NCBI GenBank assembly: GCA_949293555.1
Contig: CASFDV010000004.1
Span: 1-64,000 of the forward strand
DNA: 64,000 nucleotides
Direction of reading: 5' to 3'
From: an uncultured Bacillota bacterium
Lineage (GTDB): Bacteria > Bacillota_I > Bacilli_A > RFN20 > CAG-826
The position numbers were made by a program, and so were the translations under genes. Positions 55,761 to 63,382 of the stretch are shown here, piece by piece (positions within the stretch are counted from its first letter, which is position 1; every line of letters begins with the position of its first letter). A model generated the notes under the pieces. The model searched no databases. It was not told where the DNA came from and saw only the letters and a program-made list of their open reading frames with translations.

Positions 55761-56543
55761 ATGGAAGATGGCGCCCGTATCGAGAGAATGATCGAAATCC
55801 TTTTGGCCGATCACCCGGAGCATTCCTTTCTTGTCCGCCAATGCGGGAAGGGGTACGGAGAAAGGAGAAGCCTTCTCCGTGGTTTGATGGCGCTACGTCC
55901 CCCCGGCCCCCTATCCGAAGAGTTCTATCGCCTAGAAGGCGCTCTCCTTGACGAAGAAAGGGAAGCTTCCGGTTTGATCGACGTGCTATCCCTTCCCGCC
56001 TCCGCCCTTCCGAAGATCACCCATTTCCACGGGAACATGCTCCGTCTTGTCGCCGACGCCTATGTGAACGAGGCGAACGTCGAGCTCCAGGGCTGCTTCG
56101 TCCCTGGGCATCGCTCTCTCGACAGCAGGATCCACTCCGCCGCGGGACTTGAGCTCCGGAACGCCTGCAAGGCTCTTTTTGACAAGGACAAGCCCATCGG
56201 GCCTGGCTATGCCGGGATGACCAAGGGGTATCACCTTGCCGCCCCTTACGTGATCCATGCCGTCGGGCCTTCCATCAGGGGGAGGGTACGCGACATCGAC
56301 CTCAACGCCCTGCGGAAGACCTATCGGAAGACGATGTCCCTGGCAAGGAAGGCCGGTCTTCGTTCCATCGCCTTCCCGTGCCTATCTGCCGGAGAGAGGG
56401 GTTTCCCGAGGAAAGAGGCCTGCGGCATCGCCGTGGACGTCGTCCTGGAGGAAATTGCCGCCTGGAAGGACGCCCCGATCGTCTGCTTCGTCACCGAGAA
56501 GGACGAGGACCGGGCGCTTTACGAGGAAAGGCTCGGGATCTAG
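55761..56543 (+). CDS. Macrodomain protein, zinc-type ADP-ribose hydrolase family
   Basis: 260 residues. An N-terminal helical extension (1-85) and a macrodomain (86-260), as in the zinc-containing bacterial macrodomains that reverse protein ADP-ribosylation. The site reads VNEAN, then GCFVPGHRSLDSRIHSAAG. Two zinc ligands, Cys112 and His117, are present, but the third position, normally Cys, is Ser119. GYxxxxxYVIHAVGP and CLSAGERGFP are conserved. No sirtuin or lipoate genes lie beside it, as they do in the staphylococcal system. It follows the RelB gene by three bases with no Shine-Dalgarno. Confidence 0.85.
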   Translation: MEDGARIERMIEILLADHPEHSFLVRQCGKGYGERRSLLRGLMALRPPGPLSEEFYRLEGALLDEEREASGLIDVLSLPASALPKITHFHGNMLRLVADAYVNEANVELQGCFVPGHRSLDSRIHSAAGLELRNACKALFDKDKPIGPGYAGMTKGYHLAAPYVIHAVGPSIRGRVRDIDLNALRKTYRKTMSLARKAGLRSIAFPCLSAGERGFPRKEACGIAVDVVLEEIAAWKDAPIVCFVTEKDEDRALYEERLGI

Positions 56544-56545
56544 CG

Positions 56546-56728
56546 ATGTTCTTCTGGAAGAACGCGAGGAAGGCCCGTCCTTCGCCCCTTGAGGAGGTCG
56601 AGAAGGAACGCCTTCTTGGGAACAAAGGCAAGGCCGCCGCCCTTCTCGAGAGCTACCGTCGCTCGGGAGACATCGGGGAAGCTGCCTACCAAAGGGAGAA
56701 GGAGCTTCTCCTGAAGGAACTGGTCTAG
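56546..56728 (+). CDS. Small SHOCT-like protein
   Basis: 60 residues, starting MFFWKNARKARPSPLEEVEK. The last 30 (LLESYRRSGDIGEAAYQREK and on) have the pattern of a SHOCT domain: two short helices around a Gly-Asp-Ile turn. It begins two bases after the macrodomain stop and ends just before a terminator, so it is the third gene of the relB transcript. The function is unknown. Confidence 0.65.
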   Translation: MFFWKNARKARPSPLEEVEKERLLGNKGKAAALLESYRRSGDIGEAAYQREKELLLKELV

Positions 56729-56737
56729 GAACAAGAA

Positions 56738-56768
56738 AGGCCCCTCCAAATGGAGGGGCCTCCTTTTC
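56738..56768. terminator. Bidirectional terminator
   Basis: AGGCCCCTCC and GGAGGGGCCT with a short AAAT loop, followed by CCTTTTC on the plus strand and TTTCTTG on the minus strand. It separates the relB unit from the convergent ppdK. Confidence 0.85.
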
Positions 56769-56783
56769 GTCCTTTGGGACGGG

Positions 56784-59438
56784 CTACTTCTTCGCGGCCC
56801 TCTTCTTGAGGATGTTGGCCTGGGCCGCCGCGAGGCGGGCGAGGGGCACCCGGAAGGGAGAGCAGGAGACGTAGTCGAGCCCGACGCCGTCGTAGAAGGC
56901 GATGGAGGCGGGGTCGCCGCCGGTCTCGCCGCAGACGCCAACGACGAGCTCCGGGCGGGTCGCGCGGCCGCGCTCGAAGGCGATCTTCACGAGCTCGCCG
57001 ACGCCGTCGACGTCGACGGTCTGGAACGGGTCGAACTCGTAGATCTTGTGCTCGTAGTAGAAGGGCAGGAACTGGCCGGCGTCATCGCGGGAGAAGCCCA
57101 TGGTGAGCTGGGTCAGGTCGTTGGTGCCGTAGGAGAAGAACTCGGCCTCCTTGGCGATGTCCCCGGCCCTGAGGCAGGCCCGCGGAATCTCGATCATGGT
57201 GCCGATCTTGTAGGAGAGCCTGTGGCCCGCCTTCGCCATCTCGTCCTCGACGGCCTTGACGACGACGTTCTTCGCCCACTGGAACTCCTTGAGCTCGCCA
57301 GCGAGCGGGATCATGATCTCCGGCTCGATGTCGTGCCCGAGCTCCTTGCTCGCCTTGAGGGCGGCCTGGATGATCGCGGTCGCCTGCATGCGGTAGATCT
57401 CCGGGTAGGCGACGCAGAGGCGGCACCCGCGGAAGCCCATCATCGGGTTGGCTTGGTGGAGCTGGTTGATCTTGTCCTTGACCTTCTCGACGGTGACGCC
57501 GAGCGCCTTGGCGATGCCGGCGATCTTCTCTTCCTCGTGGATCTCGGGGAGGAACTCGTGGAGAGGCGGGTCGAGGAGACGGATGCAGACATGGCTGTCG
57601 GGGTTGGCCATGTACATGGCGTAGAAGTCGCTCACCTGGTAGGGGCGGAGCCTCTCGAGGGCGGCCTCGCGCTGCTCGGCGGTGTCGCTGAGGATCATGC
57701 TCCTCATGTTGAGGATGCGGTCGTCGGCGAAGAACATGCGCTCGGTGCGGCAGAGCCCGATGCCCTCGGCGCCGAACTTCCTGGCGTTCTGGGCGTCGAG
57801 CGGGGTGTTGCAGTTGGCGCGGATCTTGAGCCTGCGGTACTTGTCCGCCCAGGCCATCATGCGGCCGAAGTAGCCGCCGAGGTCGGCCTCGGTCATGGCG
57901 ATCGCGCCTTCGTAGACGTTGCCGGTGTTGCCGTCGACGGAGAGGACGTCCTTCTCGGTGTACACCTTGTCGCCGATCGTGAGGGTCTTCTTCTCCTCGT
58001 TGATGATGGCGGCGGTGCAGCCGACGGTGCAGCACTTGCCCATCGAGCGGGCGACGACGGCCGCGTGGGAGGTCATGCCGCCGCGGGAGGTGATGATCGC
58101 CTCGGCGTTGACCATGCCGATGATGTCCTCGGGGGAGGTCTCGGCGCGGGCGAGGATGACCTTGCGCCCGGCGTCATGCTCGGCCTTGGCTTCCTCGGCG
58201 GTGAAGACGAGGTGGCCGGTGCCGGCGCCCGGGGAGGCCGGGAGGCCGGTGAGGACCGGCGTGTGCTTCTTGAGGTCGGCCGCGTCGAAGGTCGGGTGGA
58301 GCAGGTCGTTCAGCATCTTCGGCTCGACGCGGAGGGTGGCCTCCTCCTCGTCGATGAGGCCCTCGTCGACGAGGTCGCAGGCGACCTTGAGGGCGGCGCG
58401 GGCGGTGCGCTTGCCGTTCCTGGTCTGCAGGAAGTAGAGCTTGCCCTTCTCGATGGTGTACTCCATGTCCTGCATGTCCTTGAAGTACCGCTCCATGTTC
58501 TTGATGGCCTCGACGAACTGCTTGTAGACGTCGGGCATCCTTCTCTCGAGCTCATCGATGTGGAGCGGGGTGCGGACCCCGGCGACCACGTCCTCGCCCT
58601 GGGCGTTGGGGAGGAACTCCGCGTAGATCTTGTTCTCGCCGGTGGAGGGGTTGCGGGAGAAGGCGACGCCGGTGCCGCAGTCCTCGCCCATGTTGCCGAA
58701 CACCATGGTCTGGACGTTGACGGCGGTGCCCCAGCTGTAGGGGATGCCGTTCATCTGGCGGTAGACGTTGGCGCGCTCGTTGTCCCAGCTGCGGAAGACG
58801 GCGGCGACCGCCTCCTTGAGCTGCTCGTAGGGGTCGGTCGGGAACTCCTCGTGGAAGACGTTCCTGTAGTACTCCTTGTACTTGGCGACCAGGCCCTTCA
58901 GTTCTTCGGCGGTCACCTCGGTGTCGAGCTTATAGCCGCGGGTTTCCTTGATTTCATCGAGCATCTTGTCCATCTCGGTGCGCGGATGGCCCTTGGCGAT
59001 GTTCGTGAACATGAGGATGAAGCGGCGATAGGAGTCGTAGGCGAAGCGCTCGTTGCCGGTGGCCTTCACCATCGCCTCGCAGGTCTCGTCGTTGAGGCCG
59101 AGGTTGAGGATGGTGTCCATCATGCCAGGCATCGAGACGCGGGCGCCGGAGCGGACGGAGACGAGCAGGGGCATTCCCTTTCCGCCGAACTCCTTGCCCG
59201 AGGCCTTCTCGATTTCATGGACGTGCCTGACGACGTCCTCCCAAACGACGTCCGGGATCTTCTTGCCCGAGGCGTAGTAGAGGTTGCAGGCTTCGGTGGA
59301 GATGGTGAAGCCGGCAGGGATGTTCATCCCGGCGGCGGTCATCTCGGCAAGGCCTGCGCCCTTTCCTCCGAGGATGTCCTTTCCGAGCCGGAGCTCGTGG
59401 GCCTCCTTGAAGGAGAAGACATACTTCTTGTCTGCCAT
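56784..59438 (-). CDS. ppdK: Pyruvate, phosphate dikinase
   Basis: 884 residues, full length. It has the N-terminal ATP-grasp domain (LGGKGAGLAEMTAAG), the phosphohistidine swivel GGMTSHAAVVARSMGKCC, and the C-terminal TIM-barrel PEP site ending GVCGETGGDPASIAFY. It interconverts pyruvate, ATP and Pi with PEP, AMP and PPi, and in fermenters often works toward pyruvate in PPi-dependent glycolysis. CAGGAGGAATCA precedes the ATG at 59438. TATATT upstream may be the -10 box. No PPDK regulatory protein is adjacent. Codon use suggests high expression. Confidence 0.97.
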   Translation of the reverse strand: MADKKYVFSFKEAHELRLGKDILGGKGAGLAEMTAAGMNIPAGFTISTEACNLYYASGKKIPDVVWEDVVRHVHEIEKASGKEFGGKGMPLLVSVRSGARVSMPGMMDTILNLGLNDETCEAMVKATGNERFAYDSYRRFILMFTNIAKGHPRTEMDKMLDEIKETRGYKLDTEVTAEELKGLVAKYKEYYRNVFHEEFPTDPYEQLKEAVAAVFRSWDNERANVYRQMNGIPYSWGTAVNVQTMVFGNMGEDCGTGVAFSRNPSTGENKIYAEFLPNAQGEDVVAGVRTPLHIDELERRMPDVYKQFVEAIKNMERYFKDMQDMEYTIEKGKLYFLQTRNGKRTARAALKVACDLVDEGLIDEEEATLRVEPKMLNDLLHPTFDAADLKKHTPVLTGLPASPGAGTGHLVFTAEEAKAEHDAGRKVILARAETSPEDIIGMVNAEAIITSRGGMTSHAAVVARSMGKCCTVGCTAAIINEEKKTLTIGDKVYTEKDVLSVDGNTGNVYEGAIAMTEADLGGYFGRMMAWADKYRRLKIRANCNTPLDAQNARKFGAEGIGLCRTERMFFADDRILNMRSMILSDTAEQREAALERLRPYQVSDFYAMYMANPDSHVCIRLLDPPLHEFLPEIHEEEKIAGIAKALGVTVEKVKDKINQLHQANPMMGFRGCRLCVAYPEIYRMQATAIIQAALKASKELGHDIEPEIMIPLAGELKEFQWAKNVVVKAVEDEMAKAGHRLSYKIGTMIEIPRACLRAGDIAKEAEFFSYGTNDLTQLTMGFSRDDAGQFLPFYYEHKIYEFDPFQTVDVDGVGELVKIAFERGRATRPELVVGVCGETGGDPASIAFYDGVGLDYVSCSPFRVPLARLAAAQANILKKRAAKK

Positions 59439-59603
59439 TGATTCCTCCTGAGACAATTCGCGGGCCATTGGCCCAACAGACTAAATATAGCATGCGCGCC
59501 CACGTGTTTCGCGTGTGATTCGATGGACGCTCCTTTTTGATGGGCATTTCCGATTGCCACGTCCCGCGCCTCGGGCTAAATTGCCTAAAGGAAGGAGAAC
59601 TGG

Positions 59604-61193
59604 ATGGCCTCTGACTCACTCTTCCTTACGATCGACTGGGGGACCCAGAGCGTCCGCGTCGGCCTTTTCGACAAGGAGGGGCGGCAGGTCGCGATGGAGA
59701 AGGAGACCTACGACCCTCCTTACTTCAGCCTTCATCCGAACTACGCCGAGCAGGAGGCGGGCCGCTACTTCGAGTACTTCGCGATGGCCTCGCGCCGCCT
59801 TGCCGAGAAGAACGGGCCGCTTTTCGACCGGGTCGTCGGGGCGACGGTCAGCTGCTTCCGCGACACCGCGGTGCTCCTGGACAAGGACAGGAGGCCTCTC
59901 CGTCCCTCGATCCTCTGGCTCGACCAGCGGATGGCCGACTGCCGGAAGAAGCTTCCCTTTCTCTCGCGCCTTGCCTTCGGGCTCGTCGGGATGAGCGACA
60001 CCGCCAACTACAATCGGGCGCGCTCGGCGAGCAACTGGATCCAGGAGCACGAGCCCGATGTCTGGGCGAGGGCGGACAAGTACGTGAACATCTCCACCTA
60101 CATGGTCTACCTCCTCACGGGGAACCTCCGCGATTCCGCGAGCGCCTTCGCGGGGCACTACCCCATCGACATGAAGCGCCAGCGCTGGTACAAGGACCCC
60201 GAGCATCACCTGAAAGGCCAGATCTTCGGGCTCAGGGCGGACCAGCTTCCGGAACTCGTCCCCTCAGGCTCGGTCTTTGGAAATATCACTCACGAAGCAA
60301 GCGTTTTGACAGGGATTCCGGAAGGGCTCCCCCTTTATGCAGCCGGGAGCGACAAGTCCTGCGAGACCTTGGGGCTTGGCGTAATCGACGAGACGGTCGC
60401 GGCGATTTCCTACGGGACAGCCTCGACGGTGGAGACGACGCTGGACCGCTACGTCGTTTCCGAGCGCTTCCTTCCCGGCTACCCGAGCGCAGTCCCCGGC
60501 TACTACAACATGGACATCCAGGTGTACCGGGGCTACTGGATGATCAACTGGTTCCTCAAGGAATTCGGGGGGACGGTCCGCGCGGGGGACATGCTGGAGG
60601 CGCCATCCGCCGCCGACTTCGACAAGAAGCTGCCGCAGGTCCCTCCTGGATCCGACGGGCTTGTCCTCCAGCCCTATTGGGGGCCACCCCTTTCCCGCCC
60701 CCTTGCCAAGGGCGCGATCATCGGCTTCAGCGACTCCATCACCCAGGAGCACTTCTACCGGGCGATCGTCGAGGGCATCGCGTATGCCCTCAGGGAAGGT
60801 CTTGAGAAGTTCGAAAGAAGGCTCCGCAAGAGGATTCCTGCCCTCAGGGTTTCCGGGGGAGGCTCCCGGAGCGACGAGATCTGCCAGATCACCGCGGACA
60901 TCCTCGGGAAGCCGGTGACCAGGGTCCAGACGTACGAGTCATCCTCGCTTGGCGCCGCCATCGCGGGCTTCCTCGCCGCCGGGGAGTTCCACGGCCTCCG
61001 GGAGGCGGTGAACTCGATGGTGGAGACCCGCGATTCCTTCTTCCCGAACCCAAGGGCAAAGGAACGCTACGACTACCTTTACGAGCACGCCTACCTTCGC
61101 CTCTATCCTTGCCTGAAGGGGATTTACAAGGACATCAAGGACTTCAACCTCAGGGAGGAAAGGGAACGCCTCCGCGAGGAAGAAAACGAATAG
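59604..61193 (+). CDS. FGGY-family carbohydrate kinase
   Basis: 529 residues. The first ATPase domain opens with LFLTIDWGTQSVRVGLFDKE, the second contains GTAS and the FGGY signature region VSGGGSRSDEICQITADIL. It phosphorylates a sugar or polyol at the expense of ATP. The sequence resembles the xylulokinase branch, but the true substrate cannot be read. No transport or isomerase genes are nearby. AAGGAAGGAG precedes the ATG. Confidence 0.88.
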   Translation: MASDSLFLTIDWGTQSVRVGLFDKEGRQVAMEKETYDPPYFSLHPNYAEQEAGRYFEYFAMASRRLAEKNGPLFDRVVGATVSCFRDTAVLLDKDRRPLRPSILWLDQRMADCRKKLPFLSRLAFGLVGMSDTANYNRARSASNWIQEHEPDVWARADKYVNISTYMVYLLTGNLRDSASAFAGHYPIDMKRQRWYKDPEHHLKGQIFGLRADQLPELVPSGSVFGNITHEASVLTGIPEGLPLYAAGSDKSCETLGLGVIDETVAAISYGTASTVETTLDRYVVSERFLPGYPSAVPGYYNMDIQVYRGYWMINWFLKEFGGTVRAGDMLEAPSAADFDKKLPQVPPGSDGLVLQPYWGPPLSRPLAKGAIIGFSDSITQEHFYRAIVEGIAYALREGLEKFERRLRKRIPALRVSGGGSRSDEICQITADILGKPVTRVQTYESSSLGAAIAGFLAAGEFHGLREAVNSMVETRDSFFPNPRAKERYDYLYEHAYLRLYPCLKGIYKDIKDFNLREERERLREEENE

Positions 61194-61194
61194 G

Positions 61195-61222
61195 AAAAAC
61201 GCCGGGAGACCGGCGTTTTCTT
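61195..61222. terminator. Bidirectional terminator
   Basis: AAAACGCCGG-GAGA-CCGGCGTTTT, serving the FGGY kinase on the plus strand and the DUF368 gene on the minus strand. Confidence 0.85.
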
Positions 61223-61233
61223 GATAAGAATGG

Positions 61234-62196
61234 CTATTCTGCTGGTATTTCCGCGTTTTGCTTTGCTTCTTGCTGGCGCTTGATCACGAGCCTTGAGACG
61301 AAGTAGAAGCCAACCGCCGCTAGGACGAGGAGCGCCGCCCCGAGGCCGTACTCCCAGCCCGGCGTCACTTCATAAAGCCACGTGTAGCCTCCGTCCGCGA
61401 GGTCGACGACGTCCTGGTTGAGGTACATCGCGGGGATGCTCCCGAGGATGAAGCCAAGGACCGCCTCGAAGGTGACTTTCCTGTGCCTTGTGATGAGGTC
61501 GTTCATCACCTTGCTGGAGGCGATCGCCCCCAGGAAGATGCCGAGGAGCAGGCACAGGGTGATCCCGATTCCCGAGGGGATCCGGTCCGTGTTGTGGAAC
61601 ATCGAGTTGTCGCCGATGAAGATCCCCATGGTCGGCTGGTAGAGGCCGAATATATGGAGGATCATCGCCCCGGATATGCCCGGGACGATGCAGGCGGCCA
61701 TCGCGATGAAGCCGACGAGAATGACGACGGGGTATATCCACCATTCCCCGGCGACGAAATAGCTTTCAAGATCGAAGTGCCAGAAGATCTTCGAGAGAAG
61801 GGAGAACACCCCGATGAGCGCGGCGAGGAGGAAGCCCCCTACGAGGAGGAGCCAGTCCTTCGTCCTCATTTCCTTGAACGAGACCTCCCTCGTGATGATG
61901 GGGAGGGTGCCGAGGAGAAGGCCGGTGAAGAGGCATGAGATCGCGAAGGGGGCGTAGTCATAGCCGTAGGTCACGGCGATGAGGAGGACGATCGCGGCGA
62001 TGACTGCTCCGAGGCAGATGGGGATGAGGGTCATCGCGGCGTTCCAGAAGTCCTTCCTAAGGCGGGAGATGTTGCCGACGAGCTTCTCGTAGATGCCGAC
62101 GACGATCGCCATCGTGCCGGCGGAGACGCCCGGAATCATGCCAAGGCCGAACGAGGTGCCCCTGGCGAAGTCAGAGAACCATTCTTTCGCAGTCAT
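61234..62196 (-). CDS. DUF368 polyprenyl-phosphate transporter (PopT-like)
   Basis: 320 residues with about eight to nine membrane helices. The family motifs RGTSFGLGMIPGVSAGTMAI and CIVPGISGAMIL form the internal repeat. DUF368 proteins have been shown to recycle undecaprenyl phosphate across the membrane for wall synthesis. The start ATG at 62196 was chosen because it gives the family N-terminus MTAKEWFSDFARG; TATATA lies nine bases before it with no Shine-Dalgarno, so it is probably leaderless. Divergent from the flavodoxin gene. Confidence 0.9.
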   Translation of the reverse strand: MTAKEWFSDFARGTSFGLGMIPGVSAGTMAIVVGIYEKLVGNISRLRKDFWNAAMTLIPICLGAVIAAIVLLIAVTYGYDYAPFAISCLFTGLLLGTLPIITREVSFKEMRTKDWLLLVGGFLLAALIGVFSLLSKIFWHFDLESYFVAGEWWIYPVVILVGFIAMAACIVPGISGAMILHIFGLYQPTMGIFIGDNSMFHNTDRIPSGIGITLCLLLGIFLGAIASSKVMNDLITRHRKVTFEAVLGFILGSIPAMYLNQDVVDLADGGYTWLYEVTPGWEYGLGAALLVLAAVGFYFVSRLVIKRQQEAKQNAEIPAE

Positions 62197-62258
62197 GGTG
62201 GACACTATATAGAAGTATCCGCGGACAAGCACTCCGGGGTGTTAGAATCCTCGCGCCT

Positions 62259-62813
62259 ATGAAGACACTCATTCTCTATTGCACGAACCAGGGGAACACG
62301 GAGCGCTACGCCCGGGACATCGCCTCAGCCGTCGGAGGGGACGTCCTCAAGATGAGCCGCTGGAACCTCAGGAAGGCCAAGGACTACGACTGCGTCGTGT
62401 TCGGCGGCTGGGTCCGCGGGGGCATCATCCAGGGTCTGGACGACTTTCTTGCCGAATACGACTCGCTCGAGGGCAAGGAAGTCCTCATCTATTCGGTTGG
62501 CATCTCCGTTCCGACGAAGCAGGGCAGGGCGGACATGATCAGCAGGAACCTCCTGGACATGTACCACGTTCGCTACTACCAGTTCCGCGGGTCCTTTGAC
62601 TTCAAGAAGCTCCGCTTCCCCCAGAACATCCTCATGAAGCGCTCCGTCGAGATGAGCATCAAGGACCCTTCGATCTCTCCGGAAAGCGATCCCTGTTCCC
62701 TGCGGGCCCTTCTGGAGAACCCGATCGAGTTCTACGACCAGGAGAAGGTGGACCGGGTGGTCTCGGTCATCCGCACGCTTGAGAAAGAACGGGAGGCCGC
62801 CTCCGAGGCATGA
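62259..62813 (+). CDS. Flavodoxin-domain protein
   Basis: 184 residues. The FMN phosphate loop LYCTNQGNTERYARDIA and the second FMN loop region VFGGWVRGGIIQGLDDFL are present, as in flavodoxin_5/HemG-like proteins. It would shuttle electrons or reduce a quinone or protoporphyrinogen; no heme genes are near. The ATG has no Shine-Dalgarno; TAGAAT lies ten bases before. It overlaps pth by four bases (ATGA). Confidence 0.82.
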   Translation: MKTLILYCTNQGNTERYARDIASAVGGDVLKMSRWNLRKAKDYDCVVFGGWVRGGIIQGLDDFLAEYDSLEGKEVLIYSVGISVPTKQGRADMISRNLLDMYHVRYYQFRGSFDFKKLRFPQNILMKRSVEMSIKDPSISPESDPCSLRALLENPIEFYDQEKVDRVVSVIRTLEKEREAASEA

Positions 62814-63379
62814 TCCTTTTCGTCGGCCTCGGGAATCCCGGGAAGGAATACGAGGGGACGAGGCACAACCTCGGCTTCGATGCGATTGACGCTTTCGCGA
62901 GGAAGGCGGGCGTTTCCTTCGATAGGACGGGGTTCAAGGGGGAGTACGGGATTCTGAGGGATCCCGTGTTCCGCGATTCCGTCCTCGTCCTTAAGCCGAC
63001 GACGTTCATGAACCTGAGCGGCGAGTCCGTCCAGGCCTGCGCATCTTTCTACCGGATTCCTCCCGAAGAGATCTACGTCGCCTACGACGAGATGGCGATC
63101 CCGGAAGGGACGATCCGGATCAGGCCCGCCGGCTCCTCGGGAGGCCATAAGGGGATCGGTTCCATCATTCAGCTGATGGGGACGGAGAAGATCGCAAGGA
63201 TTCGCCTCGGGATCGGGGAGCCCCCGTTCCATAACCCTGTGGACTATGTCCTGGGGAAGCCCGGCCCTGAGGCAAGGAAGAAGATCGACCTTGCGGTGGA
63301 GAAGGCCGCGGACGCCTTCCTCCTCATCGCCACCAAGGGATTGGAAACGGCGATGAGCCGCATCAACCAGAGGGGTTAA
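62810..63379 (+). CDS. pth: Peptidyl-tRNA hydrolase
   Basis: 189 residues. GLGNPGKEYEGTRHNLGFDA with the catalytic His, KPTTFMNLSGESV and the RIRPAGSSGGHKG motif are all intact. It releases tRNA from dropped-off peptidyl-tRNA. Placed between a flavodoxin and mfd; pth-mfd is the usual pair in Bacillota. Confidence 0.97.
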   Translation: MILFVGLGNPGKEYEGTRHNLGFDAIDAFARKAGVSFDRTGFKGEYGILRDPVFRDSVLVLKPTTFMNLSGESVQACASFYRIPPEEIYVAYDEMAIPEGTIRIRPAGSSGGHKGIGSIIQLMGTEKIARIRLGIGEPPFHNPVDYVLGKPGPEARKKIDLAVEKAADAFLLIATKGLETAMSRINQRG

Positions 63380-63382
63380 GGA

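Noticed and set aside
55488-56543. A classical RelBE toxin-antitoxin pair
   Set aside because: The gene after the antitoxin is a macrodomain protein; no RelE, YafQ or ParE fold can be read in any frame there.
57048-59441. 797-codon plus-strand frame opposite ppdK
   Set aside because: An antisense shadow; PPDK motifs are complete on the minus strand.
59500-59515. CACGTGTTTCGCGTG near the ppdK promoter as a third parS site
   Set aside because: It lacks the TTTCACGTGAAA core; only CACGTG is shared.
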